Below, piece by piece: positions 7,426-14,674 of a stretch of 21,595 nucleotides of DNA. Source of the DNA: Bacillota bacterium (GTDB lineage Bacteria; Bacillota; Clostridia; Christensenellales; SZUA-584); contig JAEWWC010000212.1 of assembly GCA_023396555.1 (NCBI GenBank), positions 1-21,595 of the forward strand. Reading direction: 5' to 3'. How positions within the stretch are numbered: position 1 is the stretch's first letter; the number at the start of each line of letters is the position of its first letter. The notes under the pieces are model-generated. The model was not told the DNA's origin, ran no database searches, and saw only the letters and a list, made by a program, of their open reading frames with translations. A program made the position numbers and the translations under genes.

Positions 7426-7937
7426 GACCGCCTGTGTGTGTTTACCGTACCATCAGTATTTTTTTGTTATTTAAAATATTCTCTGGATTTTATTATTCAT
7501 TAAAATAGTACTCCTGCCGAAGAAATTATTTTCACACTCCGGATCAGACCGGAAGCAGGAGCCTGCCCCGCCGCAGCTCCCGAACAGCACTTCTGTCCGT
7601 TCGGGGCGCGTTTTCTTATATTCGGGGCTCTCATTAGCATCGCTCGCTAAAGAGATTCTTTTCGGGTATTGTCAATATTATTGTAGCAACGGGCCTTGAT
7701 TAAAACCACAGATGTTGATAGCAATATTTTAACAATCTCCCGTATTTCAGAGCAATAAAATCAATATAGGACGAAGTTGTCTTACCAAATACATATATCG
7801 TATGAGAACCGCATGTACGTATGGTATATGCTTTCAGTTGTTTTAAGCGCAGGCAAACATATAACCGGGGTTTTCATGCTTGATGGTCGAATTTATTTTA
7901 TTATTTGCAGATGCGGACTTTTTTTGATCGGGCGTTG
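7426..7937. other. AT-rich intergenic region without a recognisable gene
   Basis: About 510 bases with no convincing coding frame. It holds a hairpin with 7-bp arms CCCGAAC/GTTCGGG near 7577-7605 and a longer RNA-type hairpin at 7792-7830. It separates the importer operon (leftward) from the tRNA gene (rightward). No promoter of good quality was found before the tRNA's own. Confidence 0.5.
7792..7830 (+). other. Potential RNA hairpin of unknown role
   Basis: CATATATCGTATG (7792-7804) and CGTATGGTATATG (7818-7830) can pair over all 13 positions on the plus strand if three G-U pairs are allowed, with a 13-nt loop. The G-U pairs would become A-C mismatches in the minus-strand transcript, so any function would be in plus-strand RNA. 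No promoter was identified for it. Confidence 0.25.
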
Positions 7938-7966
7938 TTGACATCGGTTTGAGTTTATATTAGAAT
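7938..7966 (+). promoter_or_regulatory. Promoter of tRNA-Arg
   Basis: Perfect -35 TTGACA (7938-7943), exactly 17 bases, then -10 TAGAAT (7961-7966). The mature tRNA begins 24 bases after the -10, so there is a short 5' leader for RNase P to remove. Confidence 0.85.
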
Positions 7967-7989
7967 AGTCAGGCGTTCAAAAAGCAAAT

Positions 7990-8066
7990 GTGCCCGTAGC
8001 TCAGCCGGATAGAGTGTTTGACTACGAATCAAAAGGTCGAGGGTTCGAATCCCCCCGGGCACGCCA
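7990..8066 (+). tRNA. tRNA-Arg(ACG)
   Basis: Cloverleaf: acceptor GTGCCCG/CGGGCAC (7 perfect pairs), D-arm GCTCAGCCGGATAGAG, anticodon stem TTTGA/TCAAA around loop CTACGAA giving anticodon ACG (read as ICG after deamination; decodes CGU/CGC/CGA), variable loop AGGTC, T-loop TTCGAAT, discriminator G and an encoded CCA (8064-8066). One oddity: the T-stem GAGGG/CCCCC contains an A-C mismatch (8040 against 8054; positions 50-64). It has its own promoter and terminator, so it is a single-gene unit. Confidence 0.95.
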
Positions 8067-8073
8067 AAATGAT

Positions 8074-8118
8074 AACAGGTAGGGAATACTGTTCAAACAC
8101 TCTGCCTGTTTTTATTTT
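8074..8118 (+). terminator. Terminator of the tRNA-Arg unit
   Basis: Stem AACAGGTAG (8074-8082) with CTGCCTGTT (8102-8110), one G-U pair, a 19-nt loop, then TTTTATTTT. It lies eight bases after the tRNA CCA end. Confidence 0.75.
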
Positions 8119-8222
8119 CCCAAAGCCCTATAGGCCCATCCAAAACCGGCAGGTCCATATGAGAATGCGCTTTTTCATAATAATCCGTTGTTATTGCTCC
8201 GAAAATTGCTGTTACTGCTAAA

Positions 8223-8249
8223 TTGATTAAACTTATGGCTCGATATTAT
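8223..8249 (+). promoter_or_regulatory. Possible promoter of the diguanylate cyclase gene
   Basis: TTGATT (8223-8228) and TATTAT (8244-8249) are separated by 15 bases, shorter than ideal; a shifted -10 (TTATAG) would give 17. It lies about 40 bases before the TTG start and after the tRNA terminator. Assignment is tentative. Confidence 0.3.
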
Positions 8250-8287
8250 AGTCAGAACTGCTTATATCATGAGGAGGGTCTATTAAT

Positions 8288-9901
8288 TTGGACAATGTCG
8301 ATATCGTCCATATACTGCTGATTCTATCCACATTGGTTGTGCTGTATTTTTTATTTTTAGTAGCAAAAAGAAAGCAGAAAAAACAAATTCATTATGCTGT
8401 CTTAAGTATATCGATAAGCATTCTTATATGGAATATTGCAGTGTTATTATATCCGGCCTTTAACAATGTCCCGTGGATATTGACGCTTTGCGAACGTTTG
8501 TACTTTTTGGGTACGATTCTGGTATCGATTTCAATATTATTTACAGGATTAATCTTTGCTCAAACCAAAATAAAATTTACCTGGAGGCATGCGTTGCTGT
8601 TTATCGTTCCCGCCATCTCTATCGCGGTGCTGTTTACGAATCAGAGCCATCACTTGTTTTATACTACTTTTAGCCTGATACCCTCCGAGCAAAATTTCGG
8701 GATCTATTTTACCATACATACGATATATTCATATCTGTGTATAGGGGTTGGTCTGGCTTATCTCGTCGTTTTTTCCATAAAAAATTATGGCCTTTTTTCC
8801 AAACAATCATTGTTAATATTTATTGGTATTATGATTGCGCTGATCATTGACGCTGTAAGCACATTTAAGATCTTTGATTGGCCAACATCAATTGAAAATA
8901 TTGCCTTCGCCATTACCATCATTTTCTTTATATTAGCGACGGTAAAGTTTGATTTCCTAAATGTAATACCCATCGCTTTGCAAACAGTCGTTGACTTGAT
9001 TTCCGACAGCTATGTGGTTATTAATGAAGACTTTGAAATCATTGATTACAACAAAGCTTTTGCAGGCGGTTTTGCCGGAGTTGTCAGAAAAATTGGCATT
9101 ATGGAGATAATCAGAAAAAATTATAATGATTCCGATATTAAGAAATTTATGAGTTTTCTGGATGAGTCAATTCGTGAGCAAAAAAAAGTAAGCTTTGAAA
9201 TGCTCAGATCCATGGGTGAAGGTGTCGTCTATTATATGGTGGAAATCACACCTATTTATATCAGCGGCAATCACATAGGAACCATAATTTTAAAAAAAGA
9301 TATTACGGAGCATAAAAACAATTTAAAGAAAGTCATGCAGCTCAATGAAAGGCTGCAGAGCTTGGCAACTCGGGATTGGCTGACCCAGTCTTATAACAGA
9401 TATTTCTTTGATGAAAGATTACAGCAAGAGATTGACCGTGTAAATAGACTGCAAAGCTATGGTCAGGAACCATGCAAAAGAATCAATAATTTTGGGTTAA
9501 TTATGTTTGATATAGACTATTTTAAAATATATAACGATAACAATGGACACTTGACAGGAGATGAACTTTTACAAACGATTGTGACTGTTGTTAAAGAAGT
9601 GTTGTATCCAACTGATATATTATGCAGATACGGCGGAGAAGAGTTTGCTGTTATCTGTTGCCAGACTTCAGAGGAAGGGATTAAAATAGTTGCAGAGAAG
9701 ATAAGAATAACTGTGGAGAATTATTGTTTCAGGTTTCAGGACAATCAGCCGGGCGCCAATCTGACAGTCAGCGTTGGCGCAGTATACTGCTCAACGGCGA
9801 ACGTGAAAAAAGATGATTTAATTAAAAGAGCTGATAATAATCTATATTCAGCGAAAAGCGGCGGAAGGAATAAGGTTGTTTTTAACGCAGATAGCATTTG
9901 A
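8288..9901 (+). CDS. Membrane diguanylate cyclase (7TM-PAS-GGDEF)
   Basis: 537 residues starting at TTG; GAGGAGGG (8271-8278) at good spacing supports this start. Seven hydrophobic segments fill residues 1-215, like the 7TM sensor module of some kinases (HisKA_7TM). A PAS-like domain follows (about 225-340, with SDSYVVINEDFEIIDYNKAF), then a GGDEF domain (about 365-535) with MFDIDYFKIYNDNNGH for metal and substrate and RYGGEEFAV (GGEEF 449-453). The catalytic loop is intact, so c-di-GMP synthesis from two GTP is expected. The product-inhibition I-site, normally RxxD five residues before GGEEF, reads YPTD, so feedback inhibition is probably lost. No EAL domain is present. The gene is much more AT-rich than its neighbours and stands alone between a tRNA and its own terminator, which hints at horizontal acquisition. 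Confidence 0.93.
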   Translation: MDNVDIVHILLILSTLVVLYFLFLVAKRKQKKQIHYAVLSISISILIWNIAVLLYPAFNNVPWILTLCERLYFLGTILVSISILFTGLIFAQTKIKFTWRHALLFIVPAISIAVLFTNQSHHLFYTTFSLIPSEQNFGIYFTIHTIYSYLCIGVGLAYLVVFSIKNYGLFSKQSLLIFIGIMIALIIDAVSTFKIFDWPTSIENIAFAITIIFFILATVKFDFLNVIPIALQTVVDLISDSYVVINEDFEIIDYNKAFAGGFAGVVRKIGIMEIIRKNYNDSDIKKFMSFLDESIREQKKVSFEMLRSMGEGVVYYMVEITPIYISGNHIGTIILKKDITEHKNNLKKVMQLNERLQSLATRDWLTQSYNRYFFDERLQQEIDRVNRLQSYGQEPCKRINNFGLIMFDIDYFKIYNDNNGHLTGDELLQTIVTVVKEVLYPTDILCRYGGEEFAVICCQTSEEGIKIVAEKIRITVENYCFRFQDNQPGANLTVSVGAVYCSTANVKKDDLIKRADNNLYSAKSGGRNKVVFNADSI

Positions 9902-9978
9902 ACAGAACGATTGAGGTTTTTAAGGAAAACGTAGTTGCAGTATTTTTTGCCTGCGCCGGATCATGTATCTTTTTAGTC

Positions 9979-10014
9979 AGCTTACAGTATTTTGATACTG
10001 CAAGCTTTTTATTT
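9979..10014 (+). terminator. Terminator after the diguanylate cyclase gene
   Basis: 12-position stem AGCTTACAGTAT (9979-9990) with ATACTGCAAGCT (9995-10006), one A-C mismatch, TTTG loop, followed by TTTTATTT. A classic intrinsic terminator about 80 bases after the stop codon. Confidence 0.8.
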
Positions 10015-10098
10015 AAATCCGTATTTTGAACTTAAATTTTCCGTCTGTAACCAACTTTGGATATAATTCGGTAATTGTGTCTTTTTTGTTACGTTTCT

Positions 10099-10127
10099 TT
10101 GACTTTTCGTAATATTTGAGTTATGAT
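10099..10127 (+). promoter_or_regulatory. Promoter of the Pro/Thr-rich membrane protein gene
   Basis: -35 TTGACT (10099-10104), exactly 17 bases, -10 TATGAT (10122-10127); transcription would begin near 10134, about 40 bases before the ATG at 10174. Confidence 0.75.
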
Positions 10128-10173
10128 AGTGAGACCGATAAATCGGTTTTTTTAGCATAGGAGTGGTTGAGAT

Positions 10174-11754
10174 ATGAATAAAAAACAAGGCTCTGCCGTT
10201 TCAAAAATAAACAACTCACGGCGACCGGAATATCCGCTGCCCCAAGGCCGCGACTATTTTAAGGTTAAAACGATCAAACCGGAAAAACCGGCTGCGGAGA
10301 GCGGAAGCCCCGCGGCTGATTTCGGGGTCTCCCAGGACGCACAGCGTTACCGGGGCGGTTCGTCGCACCTTCAGGCGCTGCCGCGAAAGGATGTGCCTGT
10401 TCACCGCGCACCCGCCCCCGAGTCCGGGCGACGTTCCGCCGCCGCACAGGCCCAGCCAGCCCAGGAGACGGCGACAGCCGTGCCGCAGGGTGAAACAGCG
10501 CCATACAATGGACAATCCGTCTTTGCGCCGACAGGCGGCAAAGCGGCACGCCATGCTCAACAGTCAGCCGACATACACCGCGCCCCCGTTCCTGAACCGG
10601 GACGCAAACCGGCTGCGAGTGCAAACCCGCCGGCTGCCGATGGAACAAAACCGGCTGCAGCAACCCGCCGCAGACCCAGCAGCCGCATGGCGATGAAGGC
10701 CTCCAATGCGGATATTTTCGCGGTCGATCCGGATACCACGGCCCCGCCCACCATGCCGCTCAGCCGCATGGCAAGCAAGGCAGCTGCAATCCAGGCACAG
10801 GACACTGCCGACGCTCCGGCCATAGACGCGCAGGCGCGCAGCGCAATAAACCCCGCGCCTGCGACAAGGCAGGTCCGGCCCCGGACTGTTCCGGACATAG
10901 ACGAATCCGCTGCGGCTATCCCCAAAACGACGAAAAGGAAACCAGCCGCGCAACCCGCTGCCCGAAAGACCGTTTCGCAGCAGCAGACATTGGCGGGCGC
11001 TACGGAAAAGAGATCGGTATCGCGCACCAGCAGGCCGGTCCGTCTGCCGCTGGACGATGATGAGCTGGACGCGCTGGGCGACGACGATCTGTTCCTCGAT
11101 CCGCCCCCGTTCAAAAGCGGCAGGCGCGCCGCAAGGCACATGCCTGAAACGGAGCGCAGCCACCGGGCGTCCGGCGCTCAGGCATTTCCGGCGGTGCGGC
11201 CGCCCCGGTCCGAGGCTTTAAGGAAACGCCGCATCATCATTCTGGCGGGCCTTGCGCTGATCGCGACGGTCGCTGCGCTGTTCCTGCTGCTGAATAACAA
11301 CAACGCCAAAGTACCGACGGGCGCGGTCGGCCCGATGTCCACCGTTTATGCCGCCGCGGAGCCATCCGGCACGCTGACGGATGAGTACCCGGTGACTGGC
11401 GTGGCGGCGGTCCCCACGCCGACACCGACTCAAACCCCGCTGGTGACTGCGACGGTATCGCCCACGGCCACACCGGAAGCCTCTCCCACGGCCACGGCGA
11501 CGCCTAAACCGACTGCGACACCCAAACCGACGACGACGCCCAAAGCAACGGTAAAACCGACAGCAACGCCCATGCCCACGGCGACGCCCACGGCGACGCC
11601 CAAGCCTACGGTAAAGCCCACGGCGACGCCCAAGCCCACGGCCACGGCAACGCCCAGACCGACGGCGACGGCCACGCCGAGACCCACGGCGACACCGGCA
11701 CCAACGCCGGAACCGACGCCCGAACCGACAACGGAGCCCACTCCCGAAGCATAA
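10174..11754 (+). CDS. Single-pass membrane protein with disordered Ala/Pro-rich cytoplasmic part and Thr-Pro repeat tail
   Basis: 526 residues, no recognised enzymatic domain. Residues 1-350 are Ala/Pro/Arg-rich and probably disordered, with duplicated motifs: HRAPAPESGRRSAA (77-90) and HRAPVPEPGRKPAA (135-148); SRMAMKA (170-176) and SRMASKA (197-203). An acidic patch follows (about 293-309, DDDELDALGDDDLFLD), then basic residues and one membrane helix (353-373, RRIIILAGLALIATVAALF), giving an N-in orientation. The outside part ends in about 110 residues of TPxPT/TATPKPT repeats, as in wall-spanning linkers. AGGAG lies ten bases before the ATG and a good promoter precedes it. The next gene is a cell-wall carboxypeptidase with a similar linker, so an envelope or division-related scaffold role is possible but unproven. 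The frame is supported by promoter, ribosome site and the membrane helix; antisense frames here are shadows. Confidence 0.8.
   Translation: MNKKQGSAVSKINNSRRPEYPLPQGRDYFKVKTIKPEKPAAESGSPAADFGVSQDAQRYRGGSSHLQALPRKDVPVHRAPAPESGRRSAAAQAQPAQETATAVPQGETAPYNGQSVFAPTGGKAARHAQQSADIHRAPVPEPGRKPAASANPPAADGTKPAAATRRRPSSRMAMKASNADIFAVDPDTTAPPTMPLSRMASKAAAIQAQDTADAPAIDAQARSAINPAPATRQVRPRTVPDIDESAAAIPKTTKRKPAAQPAARKTVSQQQTLAGATEKRSVSRTSRPVRLPLDDDELDALGDDDLFLDPPPFKSGRRAARHMPETERSHRASGAQAFPAVRPPRSEALRKRRIIILAGLALIATVAALFLLLNNNNAKVPTGAVGPMSTVYAAAEPSGTLTDEYPVTGVAAVPTPTPTQTPLVTATVSPTATPEASPTATATPKPTATPKPTTTPKATVKPTATPMPTATPTATPKPTVKPTATPKPTATATPRPTATATPRPTATPAPTPEPTPEPTTEPTPEA
11410..11750 (+). repeat. Thr-Pro codon repeat tract
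   Basis: A low-complexity coding stretch built of variants of ACGCCCAAGCCCACGGCG, encoding TATPKP/TATPRP units. The irregular units are typical of slippage- or recombination-prone linker DNA, so length may differ between strains. Confidence 0.7.
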
Positions 11755-11781
11755 GGAGGCCTGTGCAGCAAATACCGCATG

Positions 11782-11790
11782 TGCTATAAT
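11782..11790 (+). promoter_or_regulatory. Extended -10 promoter immediately before the carboxypeptidase start
   Basis: TGCTATAAT is an exact extended -10. The expected start of transcription, about seven bases after it, coincides with the A of the ATG at 11797. No -35 of quality is seen. Either the transcript is leaderless, or the gene is mainly read through from upstream. Confidence 0.5.
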
Positions 11791-11796
11791 GACAAT

Positions 11797-12843
11797 ATGA
11801 AAGCAACAGTACACAATACGAACAGGACAGGTTTAAAAAGAGGCGGACGCTGCATTGCGTTCGCCCTGCTTTTATTATCGCTGAGTGGCTGCTCAGTCCC
11901 GGCGGACGTGACTTCGGCGACGCCTTCGCCCGCGACAGCGCCTGCCGCAACGCCAGCCGCCCCAACGCCCAAGGCCACGGCGGTTCCTTTTCCCATCGCC
12001 ACCACCTCGCCCGACCCCACGCCGTCCCCCACGCCCGCCGCTACTCCTGAACCGGAGTATCTGGGGCAGCTGGTATGCACGGCGGACGATTCGGTAAACA
12101 TACGCGGCACGGCCAGCAAAAGCGGCGATATCGTCGGCTCCTTGCCCGGCGGCGCGACGGCGAACGTGATCGCCTATGAGGACGATTGGGCACACATCTC
12201 ATACGACGGCGTCATCGGCTACGTCAGCCGCGACTATACCATCTCCCAGCACCACCCCGATGCGGACGTGCCGACGGGCGACTGGGCTTCCGTGCTCGTC
12301 AACCCCGAAAGCTATCTTCCGGACGATTTCTCCGTTTCGGTGGCGGATTTTGAGGGCGGGCAGGTGGACAAGCGGATACTCGATATCTGCAAGGAGATGT
12401 TCGCGGACGCCAAGGCGGACGGCGTCCGGTTTAAGCTGGTGGACGCCTACCGCAGCTACGACCGTCAGAAAGAGTTGTTTGAAGAAAAAGTGAAAAGCTA
12501 CCTGGACAAAGGCTATAGCCGCGAGGACGCCGAGGCGGAGGCCGCGACGATTACGGCGCGCCCGAACACCAGCGAGCACCAGACCGGCCTCGCGCTGGAT
12601 ATCGTCACGCCGTCGTATACCAAGCGCGACAAGGGCTTCGCGGAAACGGACGCGTTCAAATGGCTGGCCGCCAACGCGCAGGATTACGGCTTCACGCTGC
12701 GCTATAAGAAGGACAAGCAGGACATCACCGGCGTGATCTACGAGCCGTGGCACTGGCGCTTTGTGGGCGTGGAAGCGGCGAAGGCGATGAAAAAAAGCGG
12801 TGAAACCTTCGAGGAATATCTGGGGGCGGCGGACTGCCATTGA
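11797..12843 (+). CDS. D-alanyl-D-alanine carboxypeptidase lipoprotein, VanY family, with SH3 domain
   Basis: 348 residues from the ATG at 11797. A lipoprotein signal ends in LSLSGC (Cys32), followed by an Ala/Thr/Pro linker (33-87), a bacterial SH3 domain (about 91-149, DSVNIRGTASKSGDIVG to VIGYVSRDYT) and a VanY/peptidase M15B domain (about 190-340). Zinc and catalytic motifs are present: SEHQTGLALD (His261, Asp268) and EPWHWRFVG (Glu316, His319); YRSYDRQ carries the substrate-binding arginine. It should trim the terminal D-Ala from peptidoglycan stems on the outer membrane face, with the SH3 domain binding wall peptides. An in-frame ATG at 11779 would add six residues, but neither start has a well-placed ribosome site; 11797 gives the more usual lipoprotein signal. 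There is no VanS/VanR/VanH context, so this is housekeeping wall remodelling rather than a resistance cassette. Confidence 0.93.
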   Translation: MKATVHNTNRTGLKRGGRCIAFALLLLSLSGCSVPADVTSATPSPATAPAATPAAPTPKATAVPFPIATTSPDPTPSPTPAATPEPEYLGQLVCTADDSVNIRGTASKSGDIVGSLPGGATANVIAYEDDWAHISYDGVIGYVSRDYTISQHHPDADVPTGDWASVLVNPESYLPDDFSVSVADFEGGQVDKRILDICKEMFADAKADGVRFKLVDAYRSYDRQKELFEEKVKSYLDKGYSREDAEAEAATITARPNTSEHQTGLALDIVTPSYTKRDKGFAETDAFKWLAANAQDYGFTLRYKKDKQDITGVIYEPWHWRFVGVEAAKAMKKSGETFEEYLGAADCH

Positions 12844-12882
12844 CGTTTTCCCGCCCGCAACATATAAAAAGGGGGCTCTGAT

Positions 12883-13446
12883 ATGCAAAAGTATTTCGCG
12901 GCGGCGGCGTTTGCGCTGCTGATCTTGCTGGTGGCTGGCCGTGTGCTGCTGCTTAAAAGCAAAGGCATCACGGCATTCAAATTCGGAGAGCTGGACAAGA
13001 AGGATTTTTTCATACCGCCGTTTGTGCTGCTGTACATTTACATCGTGCTGGCCGGGGCGTTCGGCTGGCCGACGCTGGGTCATGCGCTGTTTGACAGCGC
13101 CGCGGCGGCGTGGGCGGGCGTTGGTCTGTGCGCGTTGGGGCTGGTTTGCTTCCTGCTCAGCCTGATCGCCTTCGGCAAGAGCTTTCGCGTGGGCATAGAC
13201 GAAGACCACCCGGGCACACTGGTCACGTCGGGCATCTTCGCCGTCAGCCGCAACCCCATCTACGTCAGCTTCATTCTCGTGTTCTGCGGCATATTCCTGA
13301 TACTCGCCAACTGGGTACTGCTGGTTTACTTCGCCGCCGTGACGGCGCTCATACACCGCCAGATACTGCGCGAGGAAGCCTCACTGAAAAAGATATACGG
13401 CGCGGCTTACGCGGATTACTGTAAAAAGACGCGGCGGTATATCTGA
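12883..13446 (+). CDS. Isoprenylcysteine carboxyl methyltransferase-like membrane protein
   Basis: 187 residues with about five hydrophobic segments. The C-terminal half carries the ICMT/PEMT-type motif set: FGKSFRVGIDEDHPGTLVTS, GIFAVSRNPIYVSF and REEASLKKIYGAAYADYCKK followed by TRRYI. In this superfamily those residues bind S-adenosylmethionine and the membrane substrate. Bacterial members methylate small or lipid substrates that are mostly unknown, so the substrate should not be inferred from the family name. It starts 39 bases after the carboxypeptidase stop on the same strand, with GGGGG before the ATG, so the two are likely one operon. It ends 22 bases from the convergent gene at 13469 with no obvious terminator between them. 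Confidence 0.88.
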   Translation: MQKYFAAAAFALLILLVAGRVLLLKSKGITAFKFGELDKKDFFIPPFVLLYIYIVLAGAFGWPTLGHALFDSAAAAWAGVGLCALGLVCFLLSLIAFGKSFRVGIDEDHPGTLVTSGIFAVSRNPIYVSFILVFCGIFLILANWVLLVYFAAVTALIHRQILREEASLKKIYGAAYADYCKKTRRYI

Positions 13447-13468
13447 AATAAAGCAGACCTGCAAAAAA

Positions 13469-14449
13469 TTATCTGTTCAGGTTTGTCCAGTTCATGTTGG
13501 AGCCGACGTTCGGGTTGTAGCCCGCATCGTTGGTTACGATATATTCTCCAAGCGGATTGGCGTATACATACCGGTAGTCGCAGGGGAACTCGACCGCGTA
13601 GCCCTTGTACGGGTCGTAGTAGCTGTTAACGCCGCGCATCGCCTCGCTATAGCCCTGATATACCCGGGCATTGCTGGCCTGCTGGTATTCGTAGCTCCGG
13701 CGCACGGTGTCTGAAATCTGGTTGTATGTATTGGCAATGATGCGGCTGGTGACGCCCGCCTGCCAGATACCCTGCATCACGTTGGCGGACAGCATCTGCG
13801 TGTGCTGATAGTAGCCGTTGTACCACTCGATATCCAGCTTGAACGAATTTAACATAAACGGGAATATCCAGCCGCCCGGGCCGACGCCCGCCATCTTGGG
13901 CATCCGCGTCATGATCAGTCTGTCCGCGATCCATGTCAGCTGCCCGTACATCATCCGTGTCACCGCAATGCCGCATATCATCTCGCCCTCATAATCCAGC
14001 GTATACTCGACCTGCGAAACGCCGGCGGATACATCCACCGCGCAGCCGAATGGCGCGGCGTTCTCCTGACGCAGCACCGCCTCCAGTTCGGGGAAGGCGC
14101 GGGAGGACAGTATCCGTCCGCCTGTCATCGGCAGCAGATACCGCGCGGTGTAGTCCGCGAAGCCCTGCGGCGGATGGCGCACCTCGTTGCCCATGTAATA
14201 GCTGCCTTCGGACGGCGCGAAAAAGCCCATCGGAGACTCGTTCCAGCAGTAAGGCATGGAGGGAAACATCCGCAGCTCATAATACCGGTCCGGGCTTTGC
14301 ATACAAAGGCTGATGGCCGCAGGCATTGTGGGGTGCTGCCGCCAGACAAGGCCGCCGGAAACCTCCCATCCCTCAGGCACCAGCATGGAAAAAGCGTCGC
14401 GCATCAGTACCTGCTCGTCTTTGCACGTATGAGTCCTAAACCTGACCAT
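13469..14449 (-). CDS. Hypothetical protein of 326 residues, family not recognised
   Basis: The start at 14449 (MVRFRTHTCKDE) is supported by GAGGAG nine bases upstream and a strong promoter (14482-14510). The frame stays open further upstream, but that extension crosses the promoter and the divergent PhzF gene and is artefactual. No signal peptide or membrane segment is seen. The N-terminal part (AFSMLVPEGWEVSGGLVWR, then LRMFPSMPYCWNE) looks like a beta-rich domain. The C-terminus has YYDPYKGYAVEFPCDYRYVY, NPLGEYIVTNDAGYNPN and NWTNL, a motif style I associate with uncharacterised clostridial proteins but cannot name. The gene is alone on its strand and probably monocistronic. Confidence 0.85.
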   Translation of the reverse strand: MVRFRTHTCKDEQVLMRDAFSMLVPEGWEVSGGLVWRQHPTMPAAISLCMQSPDRYYELRMFPSMPYCWNESPMGFFAPSEGSYYMGNEVRHPPQGFADYTARYLLPMTGGRILSSRAFPELEAVLRQENAAPFGCAVDVSAGVSQVEYTLDYEGEMICGIAVTRMMYGQLTWIADRLIMTRMPKMAGVGPGGWIFPFMLNSFKLDIEWYNGYYQHTQMLSANVMQGIWQAGVTSRIIANTYNQISDTVRRSYEYQQASNARVYQGYSEAMRGVNSYYDPYKGYAVEFPCDYRYVYANPLGEYIVTNDAGYNPNVGSNMNWTNLNR

Positions 14450-14481
14450 GTTGTTATTCTCCTCACTGCCGTTATGCTGAT

Positions 14482-14510
14482 ATTCTACAATGCCGCTGGA
14501 TTTCTGGCAA
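14482..14510 (-). promoter_or_regulatory. Promoter of the 326-residue hypothetical gene
   Basis: Minus strand: -35 TTGCCA (14505-14510), exactly 17 bases, -10 TAGAAT (14482-14487), predicting a leader of about 25 bases that contains the GAGGAG site. This strongly favours the start at 14449. Confidence 0.75.
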
Positions 14511-14627
14511 ATACCGATGTAATCCGCCATTCTATTTACGGCTTTTGAGAGGGGGATGCTTCGCTTCGCGCTGCATGGCCATGTGGTCAGCGGCTCTGTA
14601 TACAACTTTCCTCTCTCATCCTTTATA

Positions 14628-14636
14628 TGGTATAAT
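14628..14636 (+). promoter_or_regulatory. Extended -10 promoter of the PhzF-family gene
   Basis: TGGTATAAT with a weak -35; transcription would begin about 30 bases before the ATG at 14675. It is the same box type as at 3056 and 11782. Confidence 0.6.
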
Positions 14637-14674
14637 TGCGAATATGCCTGATGATCCAACAGGAAGGGACTTAA

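Noticed and set aside
8044..8066. tRNA 3' end as an integration site with a duplicated copy downstream
   Set aside because: No second copy of the tRNA 3' end or integrase gene was found in the window.
8018..8221. Short open frame running out of the tRNA
   Set aside because: It begins inside the tRNA and crosses a good intrinsic terminator; no ribosome site.
10135..10153. CCGATAAATCGG hairpin followed by T7, as an attenuator
   Set aside because: The stem is only about 5 bp with a minimal loop and begins at the predicted transcript start, so it is too short and too early to be convincing.
11410..11750. CRISPR-like array in the repetitive stretch
   Set aside because: The repeats are in-frame Thr-Pro codons of irregular length without unique spacers.
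11779..11796. Upstream ATG (11779) as start of the carboxypeptidase
   Set aside because: The nearest ribosome site is 19 bases away and the added MCYNDN residues precede the usual basic lipoprotein signal. Not excluded, but less likely.
10557..11814. Minus-strand open frames opposite the Pro/Thr-rich gene, including Gly/Arg-rich and Val/Gly-repeat proteins
   Set aside because: They are direct antisense products of the codon repeats, with no promoter or ribosome site.
11797..12843. Vancomycin-resistance vanY cassette
   Set aside because: No vanR/S/H/A/X homologues are adjacent; the SH3-lipoprotein form is common in susceptible clostridia.
12199..13356. 385-codon minus-strand open frame
   Set aside because: It is antisense to the carboxypeptidase and methyltransferase-like genes, both of which have clear family motifs.
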